Origin: Heliocidaris erythrogramma
Taxonomy: Eukaryota; Echinodermata; Echinoidea; Camarodonta; Echinometridae
DNA length: 64,000 nt
Assembly: GCA_025617745.1 (NCBI GenBank)
Contig: CM046863.1
Span: forward strand, 14,450,875-14,514,874
Reading direction: 5' to 3'
Part shown: positions 20,709 to 34,391 of the stretch, piece by piece
How the letters are laid out: every line of letters starts with the position of its first letter
Numbering within the stretch: the stretch's first letter is position 1
The notes under the pieces: model-generated
What the model was told of the DNA's origin: nothing
Database searches by the model: none
Seen by the model: the letters and a program-made list of their open reading frames with translations, nothing else
Made by a program: the position numbers and the translations under genes

Positions 20709-21833
20709 GTCTTTATTTCCTGTATATACAAGAAAAACCAACACACTTGGAAGGTTATTAAAATTATAGGGCTCACTGTAGGCAAATTCTTTATATTTTG
20801 GTAACACGCGTGACTAAGAATTGATGTTGAGGTGTTTTGCCCGATTTTGTTTTTTCTATCTTCTATTTCTATATTTCAAGCTAACAGCAAACACACACAA
20901 AAAAGGGGGGATCTCACGCCTCCGAAAATTGGGAATTCTTGCCCGAAATCACTGATTTGAAAGTATCAGTATCGAGGGGGCTGCAGCCCCCTCTCATTTC
21001 AAAAATATTACTAAATTTAAAAACACACCTGGGAGTTCACCAAGTTAACTCATTTTAGAATTTCTCGCGCTAAAAGAGTCATTTACAGGATTACAAAAAA
21101 ATGAAAGTTGATCGAATTTTTCGCGCGATGAAAATATGATCATAAACTTTTTTTAAAATTAATTAAATAGCTAATGAATAGTCAATAGCAAACGAAAGAA
21201 GAAAAAAAATACAGAAACGGAATCAGACCAAGCCTCTCCTAATTAAAACAAAAATGATATATCTAATGAATATTCACTAGCAAAAAAGCCAGTCACAAAA
21301 ACTGTCTCATGAAAAAGCCCCCATGTACAGTGAAGGTCGAAACAAGTGTTCCAGGGGTGTCAGAAAAAAGAAATTGGGTTACCTAATGGAAATACCCCAT
21401 GCACAGGAATTGCTAGTTTATTTATTTAAGGGATATTTTCAGTATGTAAGTGCACGCTCAAGAAAGTATTGTAGAAATCATGTAAGATTAATATAAATTC
21501 TAAAACAGTCAATGATTAGTCATTTTCATGCTCTATATGCCAATTAGGAGCATTGACGCATTCACCTGCGGAAAATTCTGTAATGTTCAAAAATAGCCTG
21601 AAACATGCCCAAAATTTATTTTAGACCATTTTGAGCATTTTTATATTCTGCGGACGCGGAAATTCACCGACACGAGCGTAGCTGCACACTTTCTTACGTA
21701 ATTAAATGGATATATTGTGACTTTTTTATTGTAGAGATAAAACAAATGTAGGAATTTTACAAAATCGCGCCTTATGACATCAAGATGCACCGACTATATT
21801 GATAACAATTCTCTGTTGAAACAATAATCATAT
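20709..21833. other. No recognisable gene
   Basis: AT-rich intergenic sequence. A short ggggctgcagcccc palindrome occurs near 20980. No exon, RNA gene or element end could be supported. Confidence 0.35.
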
Positions 21834-22775
21834 CTACCATCTTACCAAATTTGAGTGCAGAAAAGCCGCTTTCAAGATATCGTGCTTGTTAAGTGGGGAG
21901 AAATGTACAAATATTGCGTCCAACTTTCCGCCTAAAAAAACATTGTTTGCTACAAGCCCATATCTTTCTCTCAAATTTGCTAAAACGTCAGAGCTTTCGT
22001 GCTTCGCGCGTGAAGGGGGAAAATCCCCTCCCTGCACCCACCCCTGTTACATACAGTGCAGTATTGCGTTCAAAGAATTGAAAAGCAGCCAGGGCGTCGA
22101 ACTAACTTTCCGCCTAAAAAATATTGTTTGCAACAAGTCGTTATCTTTCTCTTAAATCTGCTGAAACGTCATTGCTTTTGCGCTTCGCGCGGGAAGGGGG
22201 AAATTCCCTCCTCCCTGCACCCATCCCTGGTACAGTGCAGTATTACGTCCAAATAACTGTAAAGAAATCTGGACGTCGAAATAACTTTCTGACTAAAAAA
22301 GGTGCTACGAGCCGTTATCTTTCAAATTTACTGTAACACGTAAGAGCTTTCGCACTTCGCACAACCTACCCCTGTTTCAGTGCAGTATTACGTCCAAATA
22401 AGTGAAAACAGCCAGGGTGTCGAACTAACATTCCGCCTAAAAAAAGTGCTAAAACGTCAGAGCTTTCGCGCTTCGCACAGGAAGAGGAAAACTCCCCCTC
22501 CCTGCACCCAGCCCTGTTACATACAGTGCAGTATTGCGTCCAAATAACTGAAAAGCAGCCAGGCGTCGAACTAACTTTCCGCCTAGTAAACAAAAGTGTA
22601 CGAGCCGTTATCTTTCTCTCAAATTGGCTGTAAAACGTAAGAGCTTTAGCGCTTCGCGCGGGAGTGGGGAAACTTCCCTTCCCTGCATCCACCCCTGTTA
22701 GATACAGTGCAATATTGCGACCAAGTAACTGAAAAGCAGTCAGGGCGTCGAACTAGAACTTTCCGCCCAAAAAAT
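21834..22775. repeat. Degenerate tandem repeat, about five to six units of 145-185 bp
   Basis: The landmark tttccgcctaaaaa recurs near 21925, 22107, 22286 (diverged), 22430, 22576 and 22760. Each is followed by ctttctctcaaatttgct, then gagctttcgcgcttcgcgc, tccctgcacccacccctgtta and cagtgcagtattgcgtcc. Unit lengths vary through internal deletions. Short ORFs across the array are repeat readings. The array stops directly at an inverted-repeat terminus (TGTGACCC) at 22779. Confidence 0.85.
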
Positions 22776-22778
22776 ATT

Positions 22779-22813
22779 TGTGACCCTCCACCACAAAACG
22801 ACCAATATGTCGC
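22779..22813 (+). repeat. TGTGACCC-type transposon terminus (left end)
   Basis: Starts TGTGACCCTCCACCACAAAA and matches, inverted, the terminus at 34392-34426 at about 33 of 35 positions. It is also related to the termini of the 31925-33303 element (TGTGACCCG ... CAATAAGTCGC). The partner end of this particular copy is not established. Confidence 0.6.
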
Positions 22814-22889
22814 AATGGGAGTTCTAGAGTGAACAGCTGAACAATTTTTTTTTGGCTGGAAATATATATTTTTGAAGGTTTTGGTATTT

Positions 22890-22980
22890 TATGAAAGTAT
22901 AGATAAATAAATAATAATAATGGATATTTATAAAGCGCCACATGCACTAAAATACAGTGCTCAAGGCGCTGGAAAATTGA
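22890..22980 (-). repeat. SINE-type 3' tail
   Basis: On the minus strand it reads cgccttgagcact ... ggcgctttataaat ... (att)n, the same tail as 491-577 and close to the 3' part of the SINE at 45509. The tRNA-like head is missing. Confidence 0.6.
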
Positions 22981-25900
22981 ATTACAGTTACACAGGTAGG
23001 ATAGAGATCACATAGAAAAAAACATAATTGCAAATTGTCCAAAAACTACAGCACATGTTGCAAATACATAATAACGATAAAAATACACAAATTATGTAAC
23101 ATGGGAAGAAATGGCCAGGAAACCAGCATACAAGGTATTATGTAGCTTTGCAAAATTTGACAAATACAGCGTGAAAGTGGTCCAATGATATGTAATCCTA
23201 CTGTTAGAACTATAATTAGTGAGATGTGAAAGTAATTAGAGCTCATTTACTATTTTCAAAAAAGAAAATAAATGTGGCTTTGAAATCAAAATTCTGGCTG
23301 AAATAACGGCAGATCAACGTTTCAAACAGTATTTGGTTTAGCGTCCTCATGCGTTCGTTGTGAGACATTGGCAATATGCTATGTGTGTTTCGTAGATGTA
23401 TAGAGATACAGCCCGTTTATACCAAACATCCACTTACAGGCGCTAGGCGCCAGTGATATACCAGCTTTTAGCTAGCTGAGCTGTCGGGATAGTTACTGGT
23501 ACAGTGCAACGGTATACGGTCGTACCGTACCCGTCGGCGAGCCAGCGCCGGCGTATATACGCATGTAGCTAACTCAGTGCAGCTAGCATGCATACTGAAA
23601 GCTAGTTCTCGACGTTTGTTTTATCATCTTGAGACTTGAGATTTTTTTCTCCTTCAGACAAGCAGCGGCAGCTGTCTAGTCAGATTGACCAAACATAATG
23701 CCAGCGCCGGGACAGGGGCACAGTGTGATATCCACAACTGACTGGAGTGGTAGGTATAATCCCGGGTATAATGGGGTGACCTACTGCGTACTTTACTGTA
23801 CGCCGAGCTCCTTGGCTGATCAATCTGGTATAGTGGTGGTACTGGCCTCCGCAGCTGTATGGGGGCCCTACTAGGTCTGCGCACCTAAGGTTTTGACGGG
23901 AAAAATGAACAAGAATTTCTTTAATATTCCTCTAAAGATTTATTTTATTTTATTCCTGATATTCTAAAGAGTAAGTTTGAAAAAAAAATTGCATCAAAAT
24001 TAGAGCAAGAACAATGCCATTTTCACAAGAAACGGTGGCCTTGTCATTTCAAGTAATTCAACATTGAATATAAACAATCATGCATGGTTCCCAATCCCAT
24101 GTCTGCGCACTTATTCATTTACACGCAGTTCGGGAGTTTTGACGTGAAAAACATTTTGAGGCTTGTGAATAAAATGTCTGGTTTGCATGGCTCGCAGTAT
24201 GTGAGAAATGATTATAATTCATTTAGACATGTTACTTGTTAGATCTTGTTTTTGTTGATATGTGCCTCCGGCTCCACTCACAGTTGGATCCCATGAACGA
24301 CTCCGTAGGCCAGTACTAGGACACCAATACAAAAATCTGACTTTTAAATTAAACATAATTAGCCCTTAAAAACTATCCCTGATGAAAGGCAGTGTCAACA
24401 CAAAACAAACTCACCAATTTGCTGTCTCAGATATGGTCTTCAAAGAGAGATATTTTGCTGCAAAGTTGGGAATTTCTGCTACGCCTTCTTGAGAATATCG
24501 CCTTGAAAAGACTGCAACGTCATGCTGAAGTCGTTACGTTGGCAATTAGAAAGGCCAAAAGTCAGCTGATCATTGCTGATTACAATAACAAAGGCACACC
24601 GGTGCGTATATGAAATTCAAATTCCCCGCCCCAGCGAGCTCAATTTCGGTCGCTAGTCTTGGAGAATGCGTAAACAGTATTTTAAAATTCTGTACTGTGA
24701 GACCGAGCACAAAATGGAAGATTTCGAGCTCGAACGATTTCTAAAAAAAGAATTAGACTATCCATTCTAATAATCAGACACTAGACCTAAATTTTTAGAT
24801 CTGAAATTTTACTGGCTTTATCTGTGGTTTCTTGTCATTCACGCTCTGACACTGCCGTCGTGCGTGGAGCTCTGCCTAGCGCTTGCTCACGATCACATGT
24901 ATGCACGATACAGAGTTCAATACGCACTGAACTTAGCGGTTTCGCTTCGCTCGATAGAGTCAGCTTGTCTTGCCGATTTTATGTAGGTCGGTAAATTATG
25001 ATTGTAAGCATTCTTAAAAATATTTTATGACAAAAGAGAAGTATAAAATAATAATATTCACAAGTATAGATATATATTATTGCTTAATCCTTTCCGAAAG
25101 GTCTGAGTTACATACTGTAGCATATACCTGCATATTTTTGGACGTGGTGGAACAGCTACAAAGGCCCATTTCGGTAAGAATATATATATAGTTTCGTAGA
25201 ATATGATAATACTTAATAGGTGTAGACAAAGATGGAGTTGTGCCATCGTCATGATCGTGCATGCTGTAATGATAGTGTAGGATAGTTGAGTTCTTTGTCC
25301 TTCATGAAAGAATTACATTACTATAAATTTTTAGTGTTCTAATTCGGCAAGTATTGTTGCAATGATCATTGATGTAAAGAATCATTTGTTGATGGAGTTT
25401 CATGTTTGATATATTGAGTAAATTTAGGTTTTAGGAAAGAGACAATTTCTCATTGTTATTAACTGATATTTATTCAAACTTATCATATGATTGAAATAAT
25501 TTAGTGGTCTGTTGCGTCTTTTTAATATTTCATATAGACCGAATTTCTGAAACATACTCGAAACAGTTACTATTTATTAAATTGAAAAGTACATAATTAA
25601 TGTGGTTTATTTTTCTCAGGTATGATTAATATTTTCTTATATTATATCGTAATCAATATCTCACATTTTTAGTTATAGGCTTTTACATGCTAACAGGATG
25701 AAACCTTTATTAGTTGGACGAAAAAAAAGAAAAAAATGATTTAAGAAGGCAGCCACAAAATTTTTTTCTTTTAATTTATGTGTATATTCAATAAAAATAT
25801 AATCACAATATTTACAAACGTTTCAAAAGATTGGCATGAACAGAACAAGATCAAACATACATCAAAGAAAAATATATATAACGAAACGAAAAAACATATA

Positions 25901-28900
25901 AAGAAAGGAAGAGCATGACCTGCACAAAGTTATAGTTATTATACAGGTATAATCATGTGAAAGTCCCTTGCATTCTGCAGCTCATTTTCAAAGTGTAAAC
26001 TGATGCAAAGGAATGTTGCATCCTTGAGTTCGAAACAATGAAAGCTCCATCCTTATCTGTCCTCAACCTCTCGAAATATGTTGACCTCTGCGTGTTTGTA
26101 GAGCGAATGCAAAACACATGTCTCTCTTTTCCTCTCTCTCCCAAAATACCCTACGCTCATCCGTACCTAATCCGTACGTGCTGCACAATAATTTTCTTCA
26201 CAGAGATCGACGGCGAAGAATGGACAGGCAGGGCATACATTATGCATATATCTCTCTCTCTCTCTGGCCTACGCGTTCCATCCACGTGCAAGTCTGACGG
26301 TGACTACAATACAGTACAGCCAGCCACACACAATCATCCACTATACAACGGGTTCAAGAATCGGCCATCAAAGGTCAGGGCAGGGTAAGAGTAGACTTAT
26401 TATCCAGTCATATTTACTAAATTATGCTTTTGAACACTTCTCATAAGTCATAGGGTTCGTATCACTATGAACATGACGAACAAAGAAGCGGACAATTTAT
26501 GCTGCTCCTCATTGTACCCTTCATAATTGCACTGGTTAACAAAAGAACATCCATTCATTGCTATCCTGTAAAAATATGTAGAACAGGTGTCACATAATAG
26601 CAGTGAAGGGATGTCCTTTTGTTTACTAGAGCTATTGTAGAGGGTAGAATGAGGAGCTGCATAAATTGTCCGCTCTCTTTGTCACCGTGTTCATAGTGTA
26701 TTGCACTCTATGGACGATCTTGATGCCTGTGTGCACTGATATGAGAAATAGGGTCTTCGTGTGAGACTAGGCTACATGATTTCCCTGGCGTATCACGTAA
26801 GAAGCTCATTAATATGCATGTCTCTACACCGATACAAACTAGATATTGCGCAATAATGTTGCAATAATGATGTTTATTCATGAGTTAGAGACCTGGTAAG
26901 CGCGAAAATATGACGTCATATTTCACAGTTTTCCCTCTTTTTTTGAGATGGCTATAGCTATGAAGCTTAAACCAAAGTACGTTTGACTTAAAAATCATCT
27001 TCTATCTATACCTTTATGTCAATGAAGTAAAAGTGTGAAATAAGGAGCTTATCCTCTATTTTCTTTATATTTTCAAGTCTATAGGGGTACCGTACATTGA
27101 CATCTCATGAATTATTCACTATCAAAAGTTCTTCGACTGAAGCTATCACCCTTATTTTTGTGCCTACTTGTTGTCAGTTAGAAGATTTTTAGTGATCAAA
27201 CTTGCAGCGCCCTCCCGAATTTTGGCTTCGTTACGCATTGCGATGTGTGTACGTTTTTCGTGAGCTGCTATGGAAATTATTGGATTCAAAACTGCCAAAT
27301 TCTGCAACATCGTAACTCAAACGAGTAAGTTCTGTTAAAGATCGTAATTAAAGGGATGTTTTTGTATGTGTCATTGTCTTTGTTTCAGTGATGAAATCAA
27401 AGACAGGTTTTTGAAAAATAATTTTGTAGTCATCAATTATTTTCCAAGGCCGAGGGCGAAGGCGAGCGCGTATCAGAAGCAAAGCGTAGCCAACGCACCC
27501 TCGGCATATTGGTGTCCTACTGCTACTAGTAGTAGTACCAGATTGATAAGCCAAGGAGCCCATATAGATAAATAAATATCGCCATTTCTCACATACTGTG
27601 AGTCATGCAAACCATCCTCGGGCCTCAGAGTCAGAGTTTGCTAAAGGGGTTACCTTCCACTTCAGGATCAACTAAGATTGTAAAAATTGATTGACTAAAA
27701 ACTTTTTAAAACACCACTGCACAAAAGAAACCAACATTCACTCAAAATCGGCATTTAATTTACAAAAACCGACCCCAAAATATTCAAGAAATACAATAAA
27801 TTCAACTCACCGTGTATATTTCCTTGTCGCCGCGGGCGCTGACATCTCCCCAAAAGAGTTTTGTCCTTAAAAATTCGGTCCCTATATGGCGTACACGGAA
27901 AAGTCCCGATTTTATGTGTGCGCGATCGTAAAGATCGATGTGCGCTTGCGATCCCGAGTTTTTCATTTTAACTCGAGGATAGTAGCTGGGGGATTCTTTT
28001 CGTGAAAGAAAACAATAGGTGGATTTCTGCCCACTTGTTATGCACTTTGTTACGATCAGCAGTGCAAAAACAGATGTGTATTTGAATATAATCAATTTTA
28101 ACATTTGCATCCATTGAGCTACTCTAATCTTCGGTGTCACATATTTTCTTGAAATGACAATTGTTGTCTATACATCAGTATTATCCCCCCATCATCATTA
28201 TCATGATCATCACCATAAATACATAAATATATTGCGTTTCTCCATATCCTTTTGCTTCTCCGTTTGCCTCTCGAGGGGGGGGGGGGGGGGGGGGGTTGAC
28301 TTTGTGTATATAAACATGCGTGCCAGCATCAGTCGACGTTGGTCACGAATGGGCGGGCGGGGGGAGGAGAAAAGAGAAAAATGAAATGTAAAAGAATATG
28401 AAAAGCGATAGAGAAAGGAAAAAAAAAGAGAGAATGTGAACAGGGAAAGAAAAGGAAACGGGAAAGAAGAGAGATGGAACTTCAGCCAAGAACAGAAAGA
28501 AGGTCGTGTACCTAGAGTCATTAAATGCTAAGGTGCTTGCCCCAACCTGCAGCGAGTATCAAAACCTATGCAGTTTCTGCTCAAATCATTAACAAGTAGC
28601 TCACATGCTACGCTCGCTAACTAGATTTGACTTTTTGGCGTTTTAAACGTGATTGTGCCCTCCGTAAATTGCAGCAATAAACCAAAGTTACAAAAAGAGA
28701 GGTGAATTATTTTTCTTACTCGCAGATATATATTTTTTAAATTTTATCTCAACATCTCAACACCCGCCCCAACCTGTAGCAATTATCAGAACTTATGCAG
28801 TACTGCATGCTGAAAACAATTTACAAACATTTGTTTACGCTAGCTAGCTCGCTTTCGTAATAGAATAAAGTAAACAAAACAAAACAAAAATAGGTTGCTA

Positions 28901-29617
28901 TGATTTTTAACAGAGAAGTCGCTCGCACGCTAGCTTTTTTTAAATTGAAATTGGCACTAATCCCAAGTTGGGGGGGGGGGGGGTGGATACATTCCCCTCA
29001 CTTTTATCGAACGGGAAATGGCGTGTATAAATATTTTTTTTAAAAGAAAACTATCTTAAGATTATTTATTCAGTAAGTGTGATGCTCTATTAAAATTTCA
29101 CGAACGACGGTCATTTACATGTACATGTATAGTGGAACTTGTATTTGAAATGCTTTTTATATAAACAAAAAGTGGCCTTTTTCCTCACCTGCTTGCAATA
29201 TAATAGCAATGTAATATAACATGAGTGGGGTGTGCACAGGTGAGCAACAATGTGAGCCAGAAGCGGCGATTTTAGGTTACGAGTGGGGGGACGGTGCACC
29301 AAAGTTCACTACCCTTAATCTGTTTCGACAGGTAAAAGTGGGATAATTTATATTATGCGAGTGAGCGAAGCGAGCGAGGTGAAAATGTTTGCAAAACAAT
29401 AATAGAAAAAGGGTAATTTTGCCACCAAAATTGACTATTGTCCTATGAATTTAAAGTGAAATAGCTAAGTGATTGTCCTAAAATTGGTATTTTGAATTAA
29501 ATTAGAAAAAAGAAATAGATAGGCTAGGGCCTACATTAAGCTTTCAAATTTGAGGGGGACTGTCCCCCCCCCCCCCCCCCCGAATAAATCGAGGGGGAAC
29601 GACTGACTGATCTATTG
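22981..29617. other. Large region with little recognisable content
   Basis: I see no convincing host gene. A possible exon is 24430-24602 (+): a helical peptide (LRLLENIALKRLQRHAEVV..., LIIADYNNKGTP) between a cag acceptor-like site and a GTGCGT donor-like site, with no family match I know. A 30-bp inverted pair (gtttgcatg..ctc.cagtatg) lies at 24181-24210 and 27583-27612 and may be element ends. G/C runs occur at 28275-28294, 28971-28983 and 29565-29581. Phrases like gagcgaagcgagcgag near 29360 belong to the dispersed family noted at 11502. Confidence 0.35.
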
Positions 29618-30630
29618 TAGGTTTTCCCGCCCATTTTCGTCCCCTTTTCAATCAATTTCAAACAATGATCTTTCAACTTCGTCGCTGGCCCGGAGAAATT
29701 GGCGAATGCTTGTTTCAATTTCGTGTTTGATCATTCAATTTAAAATCATTACGATTCAGTATCGTCATTTGTCGCTGACTTTCGTCACTTTCGATTCAAT
29801 TTCGTCGGTCACGGTAGTTGGGCGCAAAAAAACAAGATCAAATTCGTCTTTTGGCATTCGTTTTCATCAAACTTTCACGCAAAATCGTCCTTTGTACTAC
29901 ACTGCAGCAAGATGCATCTACATTTGCTCATCATATCGTTTACTCACCACCTGAATGATCACAATTATGCCACTTTCATCGTAGATAAAACATATTTCAA
30001 TTCGCAACAATCAATAAATCACATCATCTAACTTCACACAGATGAAATACCCTCACATGAAGAACACAATAAAACAAATAAAGATAAAGAAAAGATGCAG
30101 TTCGGGATATAAATAAACTTTTAAATAGATATATAGGCAAATTTTCAATATTCATTGTCGAATAATAAGGTTCTGTAAACATAAAATGCATCGATACATC
30201 CACTTGATGATGCAATCACAGATTGGAATAAAAAAAGAATGCTTATCATGCTTACATGTAGCTAAACATCAATATAATTATATGAATCACGTAAAAGTTA
30301 AGAAAAAATGGTTAAAGGTTTTATGTATCCTCTATAGAGAGGAATAAAAAACTTAAGACGAATTTGAACAGCAATAAAGTGAATTTGTTTGAAAAGACGA
30401 CGAATTTGATTTGAACATTTTTCGCTCGCTTGCCGCTGGGGACGAAATTCAGTGAGAATTGACGAATCTGAATGCTAAATTGTTGAATTTGGTTGACCAA
30501 AGACGAAATTAAATGACATTTGGACGAAATCGATCCTCGTGTTTGAGCGCGGTACGCTTCACCAGACGAAATTGAATTAAAAGCTGATGAAATCGCTTGA
30601 ATAGGTGACGAAAATGGACGGGAAAACCTA
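29618..30630. mobile_element. TAGG-ended inverted-repeat DNA element, family 2
   Basis: Left end TAGGTTTTCCCGCCCATTTT and right end its complement with one mismatch over about 24 bp, with TA at both ends. The left half contains repeated ttcaatttcgtc-like motifs (tcaatttca, ttcgtcgctgg, ttcgtcact, ttcaatttcgtcgg, ttcgtttcatc-like). The right half carries gacgaatttgaa / gacgaaattgaat in the opposite orientation, with an AT-rich centre. Its terminus shares the TAGGTTTT start and overall plan with family 1, but its internal motif differs. No transposase was recognised. Confidence 0.78.
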
Positions 30631-31227
30631 TATAATTACGAATATAATTATTACGATTATAGTCATTACGATTTATAATTTATTTTACAAATTGCAAATA
30701 TCATTAATGGATAGAAATTAACAGTGTAATAGAAAATCATGAATGCAGGGGGACAAAATGCTTAACTGAACCGGGGGTCTTCTTTCAGAAACCATGTTAC
30801 TGGAGGTGAAATGCGGACAGTACACTATAAAGACATGAAATGAACCTTTACTTCTTGGAAACTAAAATCAGAAACTAAAAGAGAAGAGCTTCGCACTCTT
30901 TGCCCAAAGAAATTTGGAACGCCTGCCTGTTTAATACAGGAATCCCTAGCTCAGTTTTTCAAAAGAAGGATTAGGATTAGCACCGCTTTCCCACTAGTTA
31001 AGCAGATAGCGGGAAGTGCGCTCGCTTCGGGCCACTTGAATAGATCCAAGCTACCTTGGGAGTTTTGTGTAGCACGAGGGAATACCACCAAACGAAAAAT
31101 ACCTTCACCCTCTTTTTGTTTTGTACTATTTTATGGTAAAAAGAAAGAAGAAGAAGAAAAATAAAATGGTTAAGAAGAAGAAAGAATTCATGGCAGTTGT
31201 ATAAGCAATTTCAATTAATTTGAAATA
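30631..31227. other. No recognisable feature
   Basis: Intergenic sequence between two inverted-repeat elements, with a short purine-rich (gaagaa)n stretch near 31140-31185. No gene was recognised. Confidence 0.35.
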
Positions 31228-33677
31228 TAGGTGTTTGCGGTCAATTTTGGACTTTTTTCATTCAAATAAGCGAAAAAAATCTGCACGGTAAAATTTATCA
31301 TTCAACTTAGTATTTCGGTCATTCAAATTCGCACTTAGATCAAACAATTCAACACTTTTCTCATTCAAAATAAAAAGTCGGTTGGGAGCATTCAAATTCG
31401 CCACCATGCCGGAAAGCGTCTCTGCCAGCATTCAAATTCGCACGTGGGCATTCGAATTCGTAATAAGCCCATTCAATTTAGCATGTTTAAAGTATTTTGA
31501 CTTTTAATTAATTTACTTTGAAATAAACTGTTTTGTAATGCGTGGTGAGGCTTCCTTTTCATCACTCAGTCCCATTCCATAGGCCTTATAGCTTTCATAA
31601 TCATGGACCTAAACTCAATACCCCAACCCTCCCCAATGAAAAACACAGATACTTTTATGAAAGAAATAATTTTCCTAAATAACTTTATTAGTTACTACAC
31701 TTACTTACATACATTTAACAATATAACATTATGAAATAGATCTTCACTTGAAAGTATGAACAATAATTATTGTGTAAACTTGTTAGACCATAAATTAGAG
31801 AAAAGTAAGTCAATAATGTCATAAAAAATTGCTAAAATAGATGAGATAAAATAGATGAGATAAACATGAATTCATTAAAAGAAGCTTATATGAATAAAAG
31901 AATACATAAAAAGCTCATAATTATGTGACCCGCCGCCTCAAAACCTACAATAAGTCGCACGGACCACAACGTAGCAAACAGCCCAAAATAGTAAATTTGC
32001 TTGGATCAGTCGATTTTCTGTTTTTGATAGAAATGGGTAGTTTCATTATCATTCTGTCATGTCTCAAGTTTGTGAGTCGTAATTCGACTTAGAAATATGT
32101 TTTTGGGGCATTTTAAAATGACTCCTTTTTTCACCTGTGGAGCTAATGAATGTTTGGAGAGCTTTTGTAATATTTTCATTCAATGCCAAATTACTACTTT
32201 ACATCCAAAGTTATTAAATTGATTTTTGGAGTGAGTAATGAATATGTCCTCCTGGGGCAGTGTGCCAAAATTCAGCCTAATAATAATCCCTTCATACTTG
32301 GGCGCACACAGAGAGCGAAGGTTTAGCACTCTTTTGTTCCTTGAACGCTGCTGAGATGTGTGACGACACTCGAAGGACCAGTCCTGTCTAAGCAGACGAT
32401 GTCCCATAACATCTTACACATTTTTCAGTGCCTGTTTTGTCATCTCCTCTTCACTTATTTCTCTTACTTATAGCGTCAGTCTTAATGTTAGTATGTTGCC
32501 TCACTCTTAACTTCGTGTATGGTATTATTTTGATGAAAAATGCAGCGTTAAAAATAAAGGAATCAGTCACTTGTAAACAAAATAAGACGCCATTGTATTT
32601 TCAGCTGCTTGCACCGGGGCATGTTCGGCGTTTCAAGAGGGAACGAATACCATCCATGCTTTTATTCGGAGGGCTTTTCAATTTGAAAATGGGGTTTATT
32701 TCATTGATCATTGACCCTTCTCCTGTGTATTTACAATCAAACGGTTTTAGTTATCAGAATCAGTTTCACTTTGCCTTTTAGAATGGTGTGAAATAAGGTC
32801 ATGTTAAATATACCAAGCTCTTTATAATTTGATAAATAATTGCATTGCAATTACGTTCATTCATTATAGGACGTCGTCTGCTTAAGCAGGATCGATCCCT
32901 TGTGTGACGACATCAAAACATCGCTATATTTCTGGCGAATCCTCGGATATTCCAGATGCTTAGAAGAGCTTTTATTTATGTTGTTTTTATAATCATCAGA
33001 TACGCAGTTGACATAAAACTTATACGATTGCCATCTGTAAGCTTCCCAGTTTCTAGTGATACATTAATTGCCATATTTGTGATTTTCTTGCAATGTGATC
33101 TTTAATGGCCATTTTCTCTGAATAGGAGTTATTGATTGCTGGTTACATACTGATTCTCAATGTGATATTTAAAGGTGTTATCATTGAGTAAACTAGGCAA
33201 TTGATATACCATTGGAAAGCTGAGAATCTCTACTTTCAGAAAATGTATAAAACAAAAAAATAATTTTGGCGACTTATTGTAGGTTTTGAGGCGTCGGGTC
33301 ACATATGCAATTCGAAACCAATATATCAAAATTAAAAAAGAATAACAACCAAATAAAATGTGTTCGACGTAAATTACGAATTCGAATGCTCAATGTGCAA
33401 AAAAGGATGCTCTGAAATGAATTTGAATGCTGGAATAAAGGTATTGCGCAATCGCATCATCTCCCGTTCTAAATTGAATGACCGTTCTACGAACTTGATG
33501 CATTTTTTTCGAATTCGAATGAAATTAGTCTAAATTGGATTGATAAAAGTACTAATACGAATGCATGAAATATTAATTTGCATGCTTAACTGCTTGTGCA
33601 CGGCCAAAGTCTTCTAAATTGAATGCACGTAGTATGAATTTGACTGATGAACTTACGAAATTGACCCCAAAAACCTA
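31228..33677. mobile_element. TAGG-ended inverted-repeat DNA element, family 1, copy B, interrupted
   Basis: Highly similar to 1785-2858 across both halves, with ends TAGGTGTTTGCGGTCAATTT and its inverted counterpart at 33660-33677. It is split by a 1379-bp element at 31925-33303. Without that insertion it would be about 1071 bp, close to copy A. The internal ORF of copy A is broken here, which argues against it being a gene. Confidence 0.82.
31925..33303. mobile_element. Nested TGTGACCC-ended DNA element (1379 bp)
   Basis: Starts TGTGACCCGCCGCCTCAAAA and ends in the inverted complement, about 36 bp long with one clear mismatch. It lies at the point where copy A of the host element reads continuously (agctcatatgcaattcg), so the boundary is confirmed by a natural empty site. 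The flanking duplication appears to be short (tat or similar). Internal inverted segments (taagcagacgatgtcc near 32388, ggacgtcgtctgctta near 32870) could be sub-terminal. A 117-codon ORF at 32428 shows no recognisable family. Confidence 0.8.
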
Positions 33678-33973
33678 TAATAACTCTTTTAAAGCACGGA
33701 ATTACTGGACATACTATATAATTATATTAATTTCTATTCATGGGATGCCTCCGCCAGTTTCTGATTTTCTCTAGCCCTCCTTTTTGACAATTAACTGATT
33801 TCGGCATGTTTTGATAGCATAAGTATAGCCATAAAACTAGTACTAGATATAACAGAAGTAAACAATATATGCCAGAATCCAATGACCGGGGGTAATAATA
33901 TATACCTATCTATACAGCGCCATGAGCGTCGAAAGGCGGACCTGCGCGCTATACAAGTAGCCACTATTATTAT

Positions 33974-34015
<42 letters not shown>

Positions 34016-34391
34016 AGAAAAGTACACAACTACGTGTACCCGACAAGCCTGTTTCGTATATCTCTCCACTCTTCAGGGGTAAGAAGGAAAGAAATATACC
34101 TATTCTGGAGGTCTGGAAAGTTTCAACCCAATCCAATGACTACTTCACTGCGTAGGCTTTAGAGTTTTGACTCAACCTTTTATGCGACAAACAATAGGAC
34201 ACAGATTATGCGCTCTTAAATGGTCACGCTTCTTTAGAGCTGGTTTTCTCTATTGTCTCGGTCATTACCCTGTCTGACACTCTGACATTTTCTTTGTAAT
34301 TTATGAGGATTTGCTTAGTCTATAGAAGACAAGTTGTTAAAGCTTAGAATCTAAGCTTTCAAACTGTGCTGATTAAAAAAACCCAAAATAT
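33678..34391. other. Intergenic, with a (TA)n microsatellite
   Basis: Contains (att)n running into (ta)n at about 33965-34012. No gene or element end was recognised elsewhere in the stretch. Confidence 0.5.

Noticed and set aside
21834-22775. Possible CRISPR array
   Set aside because: Units of 145-185 bp are repeated throughout with no short repeat/unique spacer pattern, and the context is eukaryotic. The palindrome cluster at 54449-55062 also lacks unique spacers.
24392-24613. Possible host exon (+) with a helical peptide
   Set aside because: The splice-like sites are only moderate and I recognise no family; it is kept as a note in the regional entry rather than called as a gene.
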